A stretch of 25,427 bases of DNA, taken from positions 1 through 25,427 of the forward strand of contig JALRBB010000462.1 of NCBI GenBank assembly GCA_023257915.1. The letters are read 5' to 3'. Shown here piece after piece: positions 6,810-14,988 of this stretch (position 1 is its first letter; the number at the start of each line of letters is the position of its first letter). This DNA is from Quisquiliibacterium sp. (lineage in GTDB: Bacteria > Pseudomonadota > Gammaproteobacteria > Burkholderiales > Burkholderiaceae_E). The notes beneath the pieces were generated by a model that saw only the letters and a list, made by a program, of their open reading frames with translations, was not told the DNA's origin and made no database searches. The position numbers were made by a program, and so were the translations under genes.

Positions 6810-8132
6810 CTAGACCTGACCTTGCTGGCTGGAACTGGATGGCGCAGACGCAGTCAACGCCTGGATACGCCTCGAGCGTGCGAGCGCCCTGACCTGCCGC
6901 GATGCGGCCAGCGCTTCGTTGTTGGCAAACGCTTCGTGGTTGTCTTCGATCTCGTCAAGATCGTAGAGGTAGTTGACCATGAAACCATGGGCCTCGCGAA
7001 GGCCCTTCACCGACAGATCGGCCAGCCAGTTAATCCGCTCCAGGCGCGCACCGTTGTTCAGGTGAAAGCGCGCGACCGGGTCACGTGGTTTTCCAGAGGC
7101 ATGCTTGACGTTCAAAAGATAGTGCGCGACCGCCCGCGTCAGCACCGGCTGGAGAACTTTCGTGACCGACTCGCTCAAGACCCAGTCCGCTTGCGCAAGC
7201 TGCGCAATGGCCGACTGATCGGCGGCCGACATCGCCGAGCGTGCATCGCGTTGCAACCAGCCCGCAAAACCTGGCACGGGAGACAGCGTGACAAACTGCT
7301 TTAAATCCGGCAAATCGCGCCGCAACTCCTCGACAACCTGCTTGATCAGAAAGTTGCCGAACGAGATTCCGTGCAACCCGGCCTGACAATTCGAAATCGA
7401 ATAAAACACGGCCGTGCGCGCCTTCCCAGCTGGCAGCGGAACATGCGTTTCGGCCAGCAACGGTGCGATCTTGTCTGGCATCTGCTCGGTGAGCGCCACC
7501 TCAACGAAGATCAGGGGCTCATCGGGCATCGTCGGATGAAAAAAGGCGAAGCAGCGCCGATCGCCCGGCGCAAGTCGGCCGCGCAACTCGGTCCAGCTGT
7601 TGATTTCGTGCACCGCCTCATAGCGAATGATCCGCTCAAGAATCACCGCTGGTGTCGACCAGTCGATTCGCCGCAGTTCAAGAAAACCTCGGTTGAACCA
7701 TGAAACAAACAGGTGCGCGAAATCCGCATCGACCTGGCGAAGCTCCGGCATCCGCGGCAGGTTTCGCAGCACATGCTCGCGCATGCGCACCAGGACTTCG
7801 GTTCCGCCAGGTGCGAGGTTCAAGCGGCGTAGGAGTTCCTGCAAGCGCGGCTCGGCAGCCTCGTGCAACTTGCGTGCCGATTCTGGACGCGGGTTCGCCT
7901 GATATTGGGCAATCGCACGATCAACCCGACGCAGGTCGACGCCGTATTTCTCAGCCAGGAACTGCAAAAAGGCAAGTTGCTCCTGTTCAGACGCCTGCGC
8001 GTAAGCATCGAGCAACTTGCTTGCCCAGGCGACTCCGGACGCCTCACCTCGCCCGGACATCAGCCCCTGGGCCAGGGTCGGCAAATCCTGGCGGGCAACC
8101 GGGAAAAACCGCCTGAGAAAACGCGGGGTCAC
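6810..8132 (-). CDS. Malonyl-CoA decarboxylase
   Basis: A 440-residue protein matching the MLYCD family, which converts malonyl-CoA to acetyl-CoA and CO2. The helical N-terminal oligomerisation domain covers about residues 1-155. The acetyltransferase-like catalytic domain follows, with CFAFFHPTMPDEPLIFVEVAL (about 194-214), the hallmark SISNCQAGLHGISFGNFLIK (246-265), and ARFHLNNGARLERINW with H357 in the position of the conserved catalytic histidine. The C-terminus is a short Ser/Gln-rich tail. It starts with a GTG at 8130-8132 whose bases overlap the TGA of the upstream EAL response regulator (GTGA), so translation is probably coupled. Bacterial homologues serve in malonate use or in controlling malonyl-CoA levels. 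No malonate transporter or MatB-type synthetase is visible, but a CoA-transferase follows. The family assignment is very strong. Confidence 0.95.
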   Translation of the reverse strand: MTPRFLRRFFPVARQDLPTLAQGLMSGRGEASGVAWASKLLDAYAQASEQEQLAFLQFLAEKYGVDLRRVDRAIAQYQANPRPESARKLHEAAEPRLQELLRRLNLAPGGTEVLVRMREHVLRNLPRMPELRQVDADFAHLFVSWFNRGFLELRRIDWSTPAVILERIIRYEAVHEINSWTELRGRLAPGDRRCFAFFHPTMPDEPLIFVEVALTEQMPDKIAPLLAETHVPLPAGKARTAVFYSISNCQAGLHGISFGNFLIKQVVEELRRDLPDLKQFVTLSPVPGFAGWLQRDARSAMSAADQSAIAQLAQADWVLSESVTKVLQPVLTRAVAHYLLNVKHASGKPRDPVARFHLNNGARLERINWLADLSVKGLREAHGFMVNYLYDLDEIEDNHEAFANNEALAASRQVRALARSRRIQALTASAPSSSSQQGQV

Positions 8133-9418
8133 TGCGCCAGTCCGGAGCCGACGCCGGCCTGACGCGCGTTTGCCCAGGCGATCAGATCTTCGGTTGGCAT
8201 CGGTCGACCGACCTCGAAGCCCTGGGCAACGTCACAGCCGACCGAGCGAAGCCAGTCAATGGTTGGTCGATTCTCGACACCCTCGGCGACCACATTCATC
8301 TTGAGACGATGACCAAGCGCGGCCGCGGATTCGACGATGGCCGTGGCTGCGGGCGCGGAACCGGTTTGCGCGTTGCGCACGAACACCATGTCAATTTTGA
8401 GTTCATCGAACGCGGTATCGTGCAGCCGTTCGAGTCCGGACGTGCCGGTGCCGAAATCATCGATCGAGACCCGGACACCGCGCATGCTCAGTCTGGTGGT
8501 GATGTCGAGCACCACCTTGTCGCTCTCGGGCAGCGAGTTTTCGGTGATCTCGAGGATGAATGCCCCCGGCGGAACTTGCTGCTCACGCAGCAACGGCAGC
8601 AGCCGCTCCGGAAAATGCACATCGGTCAGGGCCGTAGGCGGCATATTGACCGACAAGGTGCCATGAAACCCCAACGCTTCGGATAGCTGCTTGTACTGTC
8701 GGAGCGCGATCCGGATCACATGTTCGGTGAACGCCAAGGCGAGCGCCTCATTTTCGGCGATCGAAATGAAGGCGTTCGGATACAGCAAACCGTAGACCGG
8801 ATGCTGCCAACGAACCAGCGCCTCGACCCCGACCCAGGATTCATCGATCAGCGATACCTGAGGCTGAAAGTGGACCACGAATTCGTCGCGGGCCAGCGCC
8901 TGCTGGAGATCGCGAACCGTGAATTGCGGCCCGATGGCGCCGGACGCCGGCAACTCAGGAGCATCGACCCTGTTGACGTAGGTCTCGAGCAACTGACGCA
9001 TAGCGCCCGGACGAAAAGGTTTGTGTAGCACTCCGATCACCCGCAACCCCTGGACTCTGGCCATGTTGCTGGCACTGTCGAGCACCCGCTTGTCGAGACC
9101 GCTGATCAGAACGATATCCGGACGATGCGTCGAATCAGTCAGATTGCGCAGAATCTCGATCCCGTCCGTACCGGGCATCATCAGATCGAGAACCAGCACG
9201 TCTGCATCCGCGATCTGACTGGGCGAGACCAATGCGGGATCAACCGCTGATGCGGTCTCAAAGCCGAAGGTACTGGCCACGGATTCAACCAGTTCGCAGA
9301 TCTCCGGCTCATCATCGAGAACCAGAAGATTTCGCCTGATTGGACTGTTCGTATTCAAGGTTCTTGCAATTGAGTCGTGAGGATTGTGTCCGCCGTCTTC
9401 ACAAAGATCGACTTGCAT
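8129..9418 (-). CDS. Response regulator with EAL c-di-GMP phosphodiesterase output
   Basis: A 429-residue soluble protein. Residues 28-150 form a receiver domain with acidic pair D35/D36, phospho-acceptor D78 in LVLDLMMPGTDG, and K133 in LHKPF. Residues about 165-415 form an EAL domain that hydrolyses c-di-GMP to pGpG. The catalytic set appears intact: E199 in VEALVRW, N258, E290 in EITEN, D320/D321 in SIDDFGTG, K341 in LKID, E379 in VAEGVEN and Q399 before GFEVGRPM. Phosphorylation by a neighbouring kinase would be expected to control its activity. It diverges from the first hybrid kinase gene across 247 bases and overlaps malonyl-CoA decarboxylase by four bases. No Shine-Dalgarno precedes the ATG at 9418; a TTG at codon 21 could be the true start, close to the receiver domain. 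It is the only recognisable output protein of the phosphorelay island. Confidence 0.93.
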   Translation of the reverse strand: MQVDLCEDGGHNPHDSIARTLNTNSPIRRNLLVLDDEPEICELVESVASTFGFETASAVDPALVSPSQIADADVLVLDLMMPGTDGIEILRNLTDSTHRPDIVLISGLDKRVLDSASNMARVQGLRVIGVLHKPFRPGAMRQLLETYVNRVDAPELPASGAIGPQFTVRDLQQALARDEFVVHFQPQVSLIDESWVGVEALVRWQHPVYGLLYPNAFISIAENEALALAFTEHVIRIALRQYKQLSEALGFHGTLSVNMPPTALTDVHFPERLLPLLREQQVPPGAFILEITENSLPESDKVVLDITTRLSMRGVRVSIDDFGTGTSGLERLHDTAFDELKIDMVFVRNAQTGSAPAATAIVESAAALGHRLKMNVVAEGVENRPTIDWLRSVGCDVAQGFEVGRPMPTEDLIAWANARQAGVGSGLAQ

Positions 9419-9665
9419 ATTGTGTCTGCAGCAGAATCATCATACCCCTGCGACAACCCATTTAGGCGATCCCTGGCGGCGCCGTTGAGCGGTCTGAGAG
9501 CCTTTGCCCACAAGTTCGGAACCCATGGCAAGTTCAAACCCTGATTGTTCTGTCGTACCATCAATTGAGAGGCGGCCGCTCGCGCCCGAGCCAGGGACCG
9601 GTGTCTCCAACGCGAAAGCGCTGCAAGAGGCACCTGACGCGCCAGCCCCTCGAGGAGATGCGTAG
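9419..9665. other. Divergent intergenic region with a short upstream ORF (9525-9665)
   Basis: The 247 bases between the EAL regulator and the 895-residue kinase must contain promoters for both directions, but I cannot identify convincing -35/-10 pairs. On the plus strand, an ATG at 9525 opens a 46-codon frame whose TAG (9663-9665) directly abuts the kinase ATG at 9666 in the same frame. Its peptide is Pro/Ala-rich and its early codons lack the strong G/C third-position bias of the neighbours, so it may not be translated. A GAGGAG ribosome site for the kinase lies at 9652-9657, inside this small frame. Confidence 0.35.
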
Positions 9666-12353
9666 ATGACGGCACCCAGCGCCAGTTCAGACGACCAACC
9701 AATAGAACCATCCAGTTCCGCAAGGAAACAGGGCCGATTCGTGCTGTCGCTGGGCATTGGCGTGGTCCTGCTCACCATGGTTGGCGCCGGCTGGCTGGTC
9801 TGGGCTGAACGTGAACGAAGCATCCAGCTTTGGCAGACCAGTGCCGAGGCTGAGGCGCGAGCCCTGGCGGCTAACACGGCCCAGGCTCTGCAGGCTGCAG
9901 ACCTGGTCCTTCGCTCGATTTCCGACGAGGTCAACGGCGCCGGCGTTCAGAGTGTCGAGCAGATGCGCGATGTGCTCGGCACACAAGCCGTGCACGAAAT
10001 GCTCAAGGATCGTCGAAGCGGCTTGGCACAGGTCAGCGTCGCATCCGTCGTCGACGTCAACGGCGACATGGTCAATTTCACCCGCAACTATCCGCCGCGT
10101 TCGGCCACAGGCCAGCGGATCAACCTGCGCGAGCGCGACTACTTCCAGGCACACCTTGCCGATCCAACTCTGGAACTATTTGTATCGACCGCCGTCCAGA
10201 ACAAGGGCACAGGGTCCTGGACCTTCTATCTGGCACGAAAGATCAAGAGCCCTTCCGGCGAGATGCTGGGTGTCGCGCTGGCCGGCATCGAAAGCGAGTA
10301 CTTCCACAAATATTTCAGGGCGATCGGCGTGCCTGGAAAGACACTCGCGCTGTTTCACTCCAACGGCTCCCTGCTGGCGCGCTGGCCTGATGAAAATGCG
10401 CCAATTGGCACGAATTTTTCGGCAAGCAAGCTGTTCGACATCCTGAATTCGGGTCGCAAATCGGCGGTCATTGACAAGGGCACGGTCGGCGCGCTCGAGA
10501 CCAATAGCGCCGCGTTACGGATTCTTGCGCCAGCGACGGTCGCAAGCTACCCGCTGGTAGCCAGCGTTCGGGTGTCCGAGGACCTGATCTTCGAAAGCTG
10601 GCAACGTCAGACGGCTTCCACGCTGGCGATCGCATCGGTGCTTTCAGCGATGATTCTTGCGTTGACGCTGTGGGTCAGGTCCCTGCTGCAGCGTAACTTA
10701 CGCGCAATCGGAGAGCTCGAAGACGCCCGCGCCAAGGCGGATGTCGCCGCGGTCGCCAAAAGCGAATTCATCGCCACGATGAGTCACGAGATTCGCACCC
10801 CGATGAATGGCGTGGTCGGATTGATTAGCCTGCTGCGCCGCACGCCTCTCGATCCCGAGCAACGGCGCCTGGTCGAAACTGCATCGGACTCGGCCGATCT
10901 GCTACTTGCGACGGTCAACGACGTTCTCGATTTCTCGCAACTGGAGTCTGGCAAAGAGATCCTGCACCGGCGTGATTTCGACCTGCGAGCGCTGATCGAT
11001 GACACGATCAGGGTGATCGGATCTCAGCCGGGCGCAGAGCGCATCAAGGTGCAAACGCGGGTGAGTGCGGATGTGCCGCAATTCGTGCGCAGTGACCGCG
11101 AACGCATCTCTCGCGTTTTGATGAATCTGCTGTCCAATGCGGTCAAGTACACCACTGAAGGGTCAGTCACGCTGACAGTCAGCCGCGAGGCTAGCGACGA
11201 GTTAGGCGACACGATCGCCTTTGACGTCACCGATACCGGCCCAGGAATTCCCGAACAGTTGTACGAAACCATCTTCGAACCATTCGAGCAGGCGTCCGCA
11301 GGACGTTTTTCGCCACATCGCGGCACTGGTCTCGGGCTCGCCATCTGCAGGCGAATCGCCAATGCGCTGGGTGCCAGCCTGACCGTCAGCAGCGTCGTGG
11401 GGCGCGGATCGACGTTCCGCTTCGTACTCAAGCTTGAGCACTCCGCCGGTCCCGTCATCACTGCATCTGCCGACATGCCACGTCGCGGTGGGGGCATGAA
11501 AATTCTCGTGGCCGAAGACACACCGGCCAGCCAGTTCGTCATCCGCCTGATCCTCGAACAGTTCGGACACGAGGTCACACTCGTTGAGAATGGCGCAATG
11601 GCGGTACAAGCGTTCGAACGCCAGGCGTTTGACCTGATCTTCATGGATATTCAGATGCCGGGCATGGACGGACATGCGGCAACCCGTGAGATCAGAGCCA
11701 TCGAGGCCGAGCGACGTGCAACAGGGAATGATCAGCCCGCTGTCCCGATCGTCGGCCTCAGCGCCTTCGCGCAACCGATCGACCGACAGGCTGCGCTCGA
11801 CTCGGGCATGACGTCCTATCTGTCCAAACCGGTCAAGACGGAACACATCGAACAAGTCCTCGCTGACCCGGCGCTGAACCTGCCGAACCAGCAGGCAGAC
11901 ACCAGCGCAAGCGCAGCCGCCACTGCGCCGGAGCGCGAGCCCGCAGCGCCGACGGCCGAGGCGCCTCTTCGCAACGGAGCCAAAACCGCCATGCGTGAAG
12001 TCACAATCGATCAACCCGCTCTGACTGAACTTGCCGAGGCGCTCGGTTCGGACGGCTTTCTTGCAGCAGTCAACCATTTCGAACGGGATGCGAACTCCAC
12101 GCTGGAGCGCCTGGCCGAGCTTTCAGCCGTCAATGACCGAGCCGGTTTGCGAAAGGCTGCGCATCGCCTGAAGGGATTGTTCCTGCAGTTTGGCGCTCCC
12201 AGCGCAGCGCGCGTGGCCGCTGAAGCGGAGTCGTCTGCCGATGAGATTCTCGACGGATCGATCCGCTCGCTGGTCGACATCGCCGAAAGTGCGATTACCC
12301 GCGTCATCGGCGCCAGTCGCGAAACCGTATCGCGCATGCAGGAGAACTCCTGA
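9666..12353 (+). CDS. Membrane hybrid histidine kinase (Cache sensor, HisKA, HATPase, REC, HPt)
   Basis: An 895-residue transmembrane sensor kinase. TM1 is about residues 24-46. A periplasmic PDC/Cache-like sensor covers about 50-310, with the diagnostic [13 protein letters not shown] segment near 152-164, and TM2 is about 318-340. HisKA follows with H374 in [11 protein letters not shown]. The ATPase domain has N491 in [16 protein letters not shown] (523-529) and GTGLGLAI (553-560). The receiver (611-735) has D661 in [11 protein letters not shown] and K721. After an Ala/Pro-rich linker, a C-terminal HPt domain carries H833 in AAHRLKG. All phosphotransfer residues are present, so this is a complete His-Asp-His module. 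The ATG has a GAGGAG site eight bases before it. Its stop is two bases before the next kinase gene, so the two are in one operon. The PDC/Cache fold suggests a small-molecule ligand such as an organic or amino acid, but none can be named. Confidence 0.94.
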   Translation: MTAPSASSDDQPIEPSSSARKQGRFVLSLGIGVVLLTMVGAGWLVWAERERSIQLWQTSAEAEARALAANTAQALQAADLVLRSISDEVNGAGVQSVEQMRDVLGTQAVHEMLKDRRSGLAQVSVASVVDVNGDMVNFTRNYPPRSATGQRINLRERDYFQAHLADPTLELFVSTAVQNKGTGSWTFYLARKIKSPSGEMLGVALAGIESEYFHKYFRAIGVPGKTLALFHSNGSLLARWPDENAPIGTNFSASKLFDILNSGRKSAVIDKGTVGALETNSAALRILAPATVASYPLVASVRVSEDLIFESWQRQTASTLAIASVLSAMILALTLWVRSLLQRNLRAIGELEDARAKADVAAVAKSEFIATMSHEIRTPMNGVVGLISLLRRTPLDPEQRRLVETASDSADLLLATVNDVLDFSQLESGKEILHRRDFDLRALIDDTIRVIGSQPGAERIKVQTRVSADVPQFVRSDRERISRVLMNLLSNAVKYTTEGSVTLTVSREASDELGDTIAFDVTDTGPGIPEQLYETIFEPFEQASAGRFSPHRGTGLGLAICRRIANALGASLTVSSVVGRGSTFRFVLKLEHSAGPVITASADMPRRGGGMKILVAEDTPASQFVIRLILEQFGHEVTLVENGAMAVQAFERQAFDLIFMDIQMPGMDGHAATREIRAIEAERRATGNDQPAVPIVGLSAFAQPIDRQAALDSGMTSYLSKPVKTEHIEQVLADPALNLPNQQADTSASAAATAPEREPAAPTAEAPLRNGAKTAMREVTIDQPALTELAEALGSDGFLAAVNHFERDANSTLERLAELSAVNDRAGLRKAAHRLKGLFLQFGAPSAARVAAEAESSADEILDGSIRSLVDIAESAITRVIGASRETVSRMQENS

Positions 12354-12355
12354 CC

Positions 12356-14902
12356 GTGCACAACCTCGAACAAACCAAACCCTTCAAGGGGCTTCGCGCC
12401 CTGGTAGTCGATGACTCGGATGCGGCGCGCGACATCCTTGAACGGATTCTCGAGCGAGCCGGCTTTGAGGTGCTGACCGCCAACGATGGCGAACAAGCGA
12501 TCGAGATCACCCGGAAAGATCCGGCTGCCTTTGACGTCGCGCTGATCGACCTGGTGATGACGAAGGTCGACGGGGTTACGACGATTCGAAATATATCCAG
12601 GCTGCAGGGTGGCTCACGCGTGCCCTTGATTCCGATGAGCGCCTCGATCACGCCCGACATCGAACGGGACTGTGGTCAGGCTGGCGCCTATCCGGCGACG
12701 CTTCGTAAACCGTATCGTGCCGAACAGGTCAGCGACTTGCTTGCCAAGGCGCTCAATCGCAGTCCAGCGCGCGTCACCTCGAGCGTCGCGTCGCTCAGGC
12801 GAAACTCCGGGCTGCAATTGCAAGGCTGCGATGTCGAGGGCGCCATTGACCGCTGCGGCGGAGACATTCCGCTATACCGCAAGCTTGTCTTCGGGTTCCA
12901 GTCAGGCGGCGCGATACAGATCGAACAGGCCATCGAACAACTGCGACATGGCGATCTGACCGCCGCCATCACCACGATTCACAACCTGCGTGGCGATATG
13001 CTCAATCTGGGCATGGTTGAACTAGTCGCCAGCCTGCTGAGCATTCTGTCCGAACTGACCCCGGGGTCTTCACCGCTCGCCAGGTCCGTGACGCTTGGTT
13101 CCGGTGGCAAATTCGCACATCAGGCTGCCAAGCTCTCGAACCTGCGCCAGGAATTGTTCGCCACCCTTCAGCGCATTCAGCATCTTCCGGCGCTGTCGCA
13201 CATCCAGGAAGTCGGTTCAGCAGCTGGCACAGTAGTGCCAGGCAAGGATGAAAACCGATCGTTTGCGACCCTCACGTCGCTGATGTCGGTCAATGATCCT
13301 ATGGCTCTTGCGCTGCTTCCCGCGCAAGGGCCCATACTGCCGGCGCACTACGACCAAGCCCAGCAGGATCTGTTCCGTTCGCATTTCGATGGCCTGGAAT
13401 TCGAGGCGGCACTGCAGATCTTGCGTCCCCAGGATATCGATCGCGAGCCGATCGCATCCACACCGGATGGATTCAGAATTCTGGTCGTTGACGATGCTGC
13501 GGTCACCGTGCGGCTGCTATGCAGGGCGCTTGAGGGCATGGGCGCGCTCAGATTCGCACTGAGCGGGGAAAGGGCCTTTGAGATTGCCAACCGATGGCGC
13601 CCAGACCTGGTGATCTCCGACGTCAGCATGGGAGGGATTTCGGGAATCGAACTGTGCCGGCGGATCAAGTCAGTTCCCGAGCTTTCCGATTGCACCGTGA
13701 TGCTGATTTCGGCGAGTGACGATGTCGCGGTCGAAGTCGAGGGATTGACCGCCGGAGCGGTAGACTTCATCGAAAAGCCGTTGAATACGCCCAGGATCGT
13801 TGCCAGAGTTTCGGCTCAACTGGCCATGCTTCGGCAAAGAGCCGAAACCAGCGCGATGCATGGAGCGCCTGTCCACAATAGCGCCAGCGGTTTTATTACC
13901 TGCGACCTCACCGGGCAAGTGCTTGCAATCAGCCCGTCGCTAGCCCGCTGGCTGGGTCGCCCGACCGAACCCCAGCCAGGACTTCTGGCGCAGGATCTTT
14001 TCGATCCCGCATTCTTTTCGATCATCGACCAGGCAATCCGCACCCATAGTCGAGGTGGCCGCATCGGCCCGTTTGAGACCGCGATGACCTCGACAACCGG
14101 GGGGCGGCTACCGGTTCGCCTGATCGGACGAGACATGCCAGGGTATCAATCGCGCGTGCTGTGGTTCGGCGTCGAGGACATCAGCGTTCGGATACGCAGC
14201 GAGCGTTCGCGCAATGACGCCCAGTTGCACGAGAAGATCGATGTGCTCGCCAGTGGCATTGCCCATGAATTCAACAATCTACTCGGCGTGGTGATTGGCA
14301 GAATCGACATGGCGATCGATCTGAACAAGGACCCATCAATCGCGGCGCATCTGAGCCGCGCGAACGAAGCCGCCCTGCGCGCCGCAACGATCTCCCGCAG
14401 CCTGAGGGGATCGGCCGAACAACGATCGCGCGGCGACAGAGGGGTTTACTCCGTCGCAGCACTCCTGCAGCAGTATTGGCCGGTTCTTCGCAATCTCGTG
14501 CCGAATTCGATCGCGTTGGAGCACGAGATTGCGGACTCCTCCCTGTCGATCCAGATCGATCCAAACGACTTGCTCGACATGCTGATGCGCACGATCGAAA
14601 ATGCCGCCGAGGCATCCGCGACTGGAGGACGCATCCTCGTCAAGGTACTGTCTGCGGATTCAGCTGACACCGGCTCTGATGCGGGCAGCGTATTGCTCGA
14701 GATCCAGGACCAGGGTGTGGGCATGTCGGAGCACGCGGTCAGCAACGCCTTCCAGGCGTTCTACACCACGAAAACTTCTGGCCGTGCCGGGCTAGGCTTG
14801 AGTGATGTGGCCACTCTGGCAGAACGCAACTCGGCGCAGGTATCGATCGAAAGCAAGCCTGGGCTGGGCACGACAGTACGGATCGCATTTGCGCGCGCTT
14901 GA
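12356..14902 (+). CDS. Soluble REC-HPt-REC-PAS-kinase hybrid protein
   Basis: An 848-residue protein with no membrane segment and an unusual order. Receiver 1 (12-135) has D19/D20, acceptor D65 in ALIDLVMTKVDG and K118. A helical segment (about 150-280) contains IHNLRGDMLNLG with H209, resembling the H-x-L-K-G core of HPt domains. Receiver 2 (373-495) has D379/D380, D422 in ISDVSMGGISG and K474. A PAS-like region spans about 508-612. A histidine-kinase core follows, with H637 in AHEFNNLLG, N749 in IENAAEAS, D785 in DQGVGM and GLGLS (812-816). All catalytic and acceptor residues look intact. Receivers at the N-terminus suggest it takes phosphoryl groups from another kinase, likely the membrane kinase just upstream, before signalling through its own H637. 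It starts with a GTG two bases after the upstream stop, preceded by GGAG. Output partners are unknown. Domain calls are firm except the HPt-like and PAS regions. Confidence 0.9.
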   Translation: MHNLEQTKPFKGLRALVVDDSDAARDILERILERAGFEVLTANDGEQAIEITRKDPAAFDVALIDLVMTKVDGVTTIRNISRLQGGSRVPLIPMSASITPDIERDCGQAGAYPATLRKPYRAEQVSDLLAKALNRSPARVTSSVASLRRNSGLQLQGCDVEGAIDRCGGDIPLYRKLVFGFQSGGAIQIEQAIEQLRHGDLTAAITTIHNLRGDMLNLGMVELVASLLSILSELTPGSSPLARSVTLGSGGKFAHQAAKLSNLRQELFATLQRIQHLPALSHIQEVGSAAGTVVPGKDENRSFATLTSLMSVNDPMALALLPAQGPILPAHYDQAQQDLFRSHFDGLEFEAALQILRPQDIDREPIASTPDGFRILVVDDAAVTVRLLCRALEGMGALRFALSGERAFEIANRWRPDLVISDVSMGGISGIELCRRIKSVPELSDCTVMLISASDDVAVEVEGLTAGAVDFIEKPLNTPRIVARVSAQLAMLRQRAETSAMHGAPVHNSASGFITCDLTGQVLAISPSLARWLGRPTEPQPGLLAQDLFDPAFFSIIDQAIRTHSRGGRIGPFETAMTSTTGGRLPVRLIGRDMPGYQSRVLWFGVEDISVRIRSERSRNDAQLHEKIDVLASGIAHEFNNLLGVVIGRIDMAIDLNKDPSIAAHLSRANEAALRAATISRSLRGSAEQRSRGDRGVYSVAALLQQYWPVLRNLVPNSIALEHEIADSSLSIQIDPNDLLDMLMRTIENAAEASATGGRILVKVLSADSADTGSDAGSVLLEIQDQGVGMSEHAVSNAFQAFYTTKTSGRAGLGLSDVATLAERNSAQVSIESKPGLGTTVRIAFARA

Positions 14903-14988
14903 GGCATCGTCGCAGGCTCGGCAGCGCGCTGATGCACACTGAATCAAGCGAGCTGACAATCCGGGGGCATGGCCAGCTGCCGACGCAG
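14903..14988. other. Short convergent intergenic region
   Basis: Eighty-six bases separate the ends of the two facing kinase operons. The only structure I see is a small perfect hairpin, AGCTGC/GCAGCT with a 4-base loop, at 14975-14990, which overlaps the stop codon of the leftward gene. No T-run accompanies it on either strand, so a bidirectional intrinsic terminator is not supported. Confidence 0.3.

Noticed and set aside
9355..9934. Minus-strand frames covering the divergent region and the start of the first kinase gene
   Set aside because: They overlap the well-supported signal-anchor coding start of the kinase and the EAL gene, and show no domain or convincing ribosome site.
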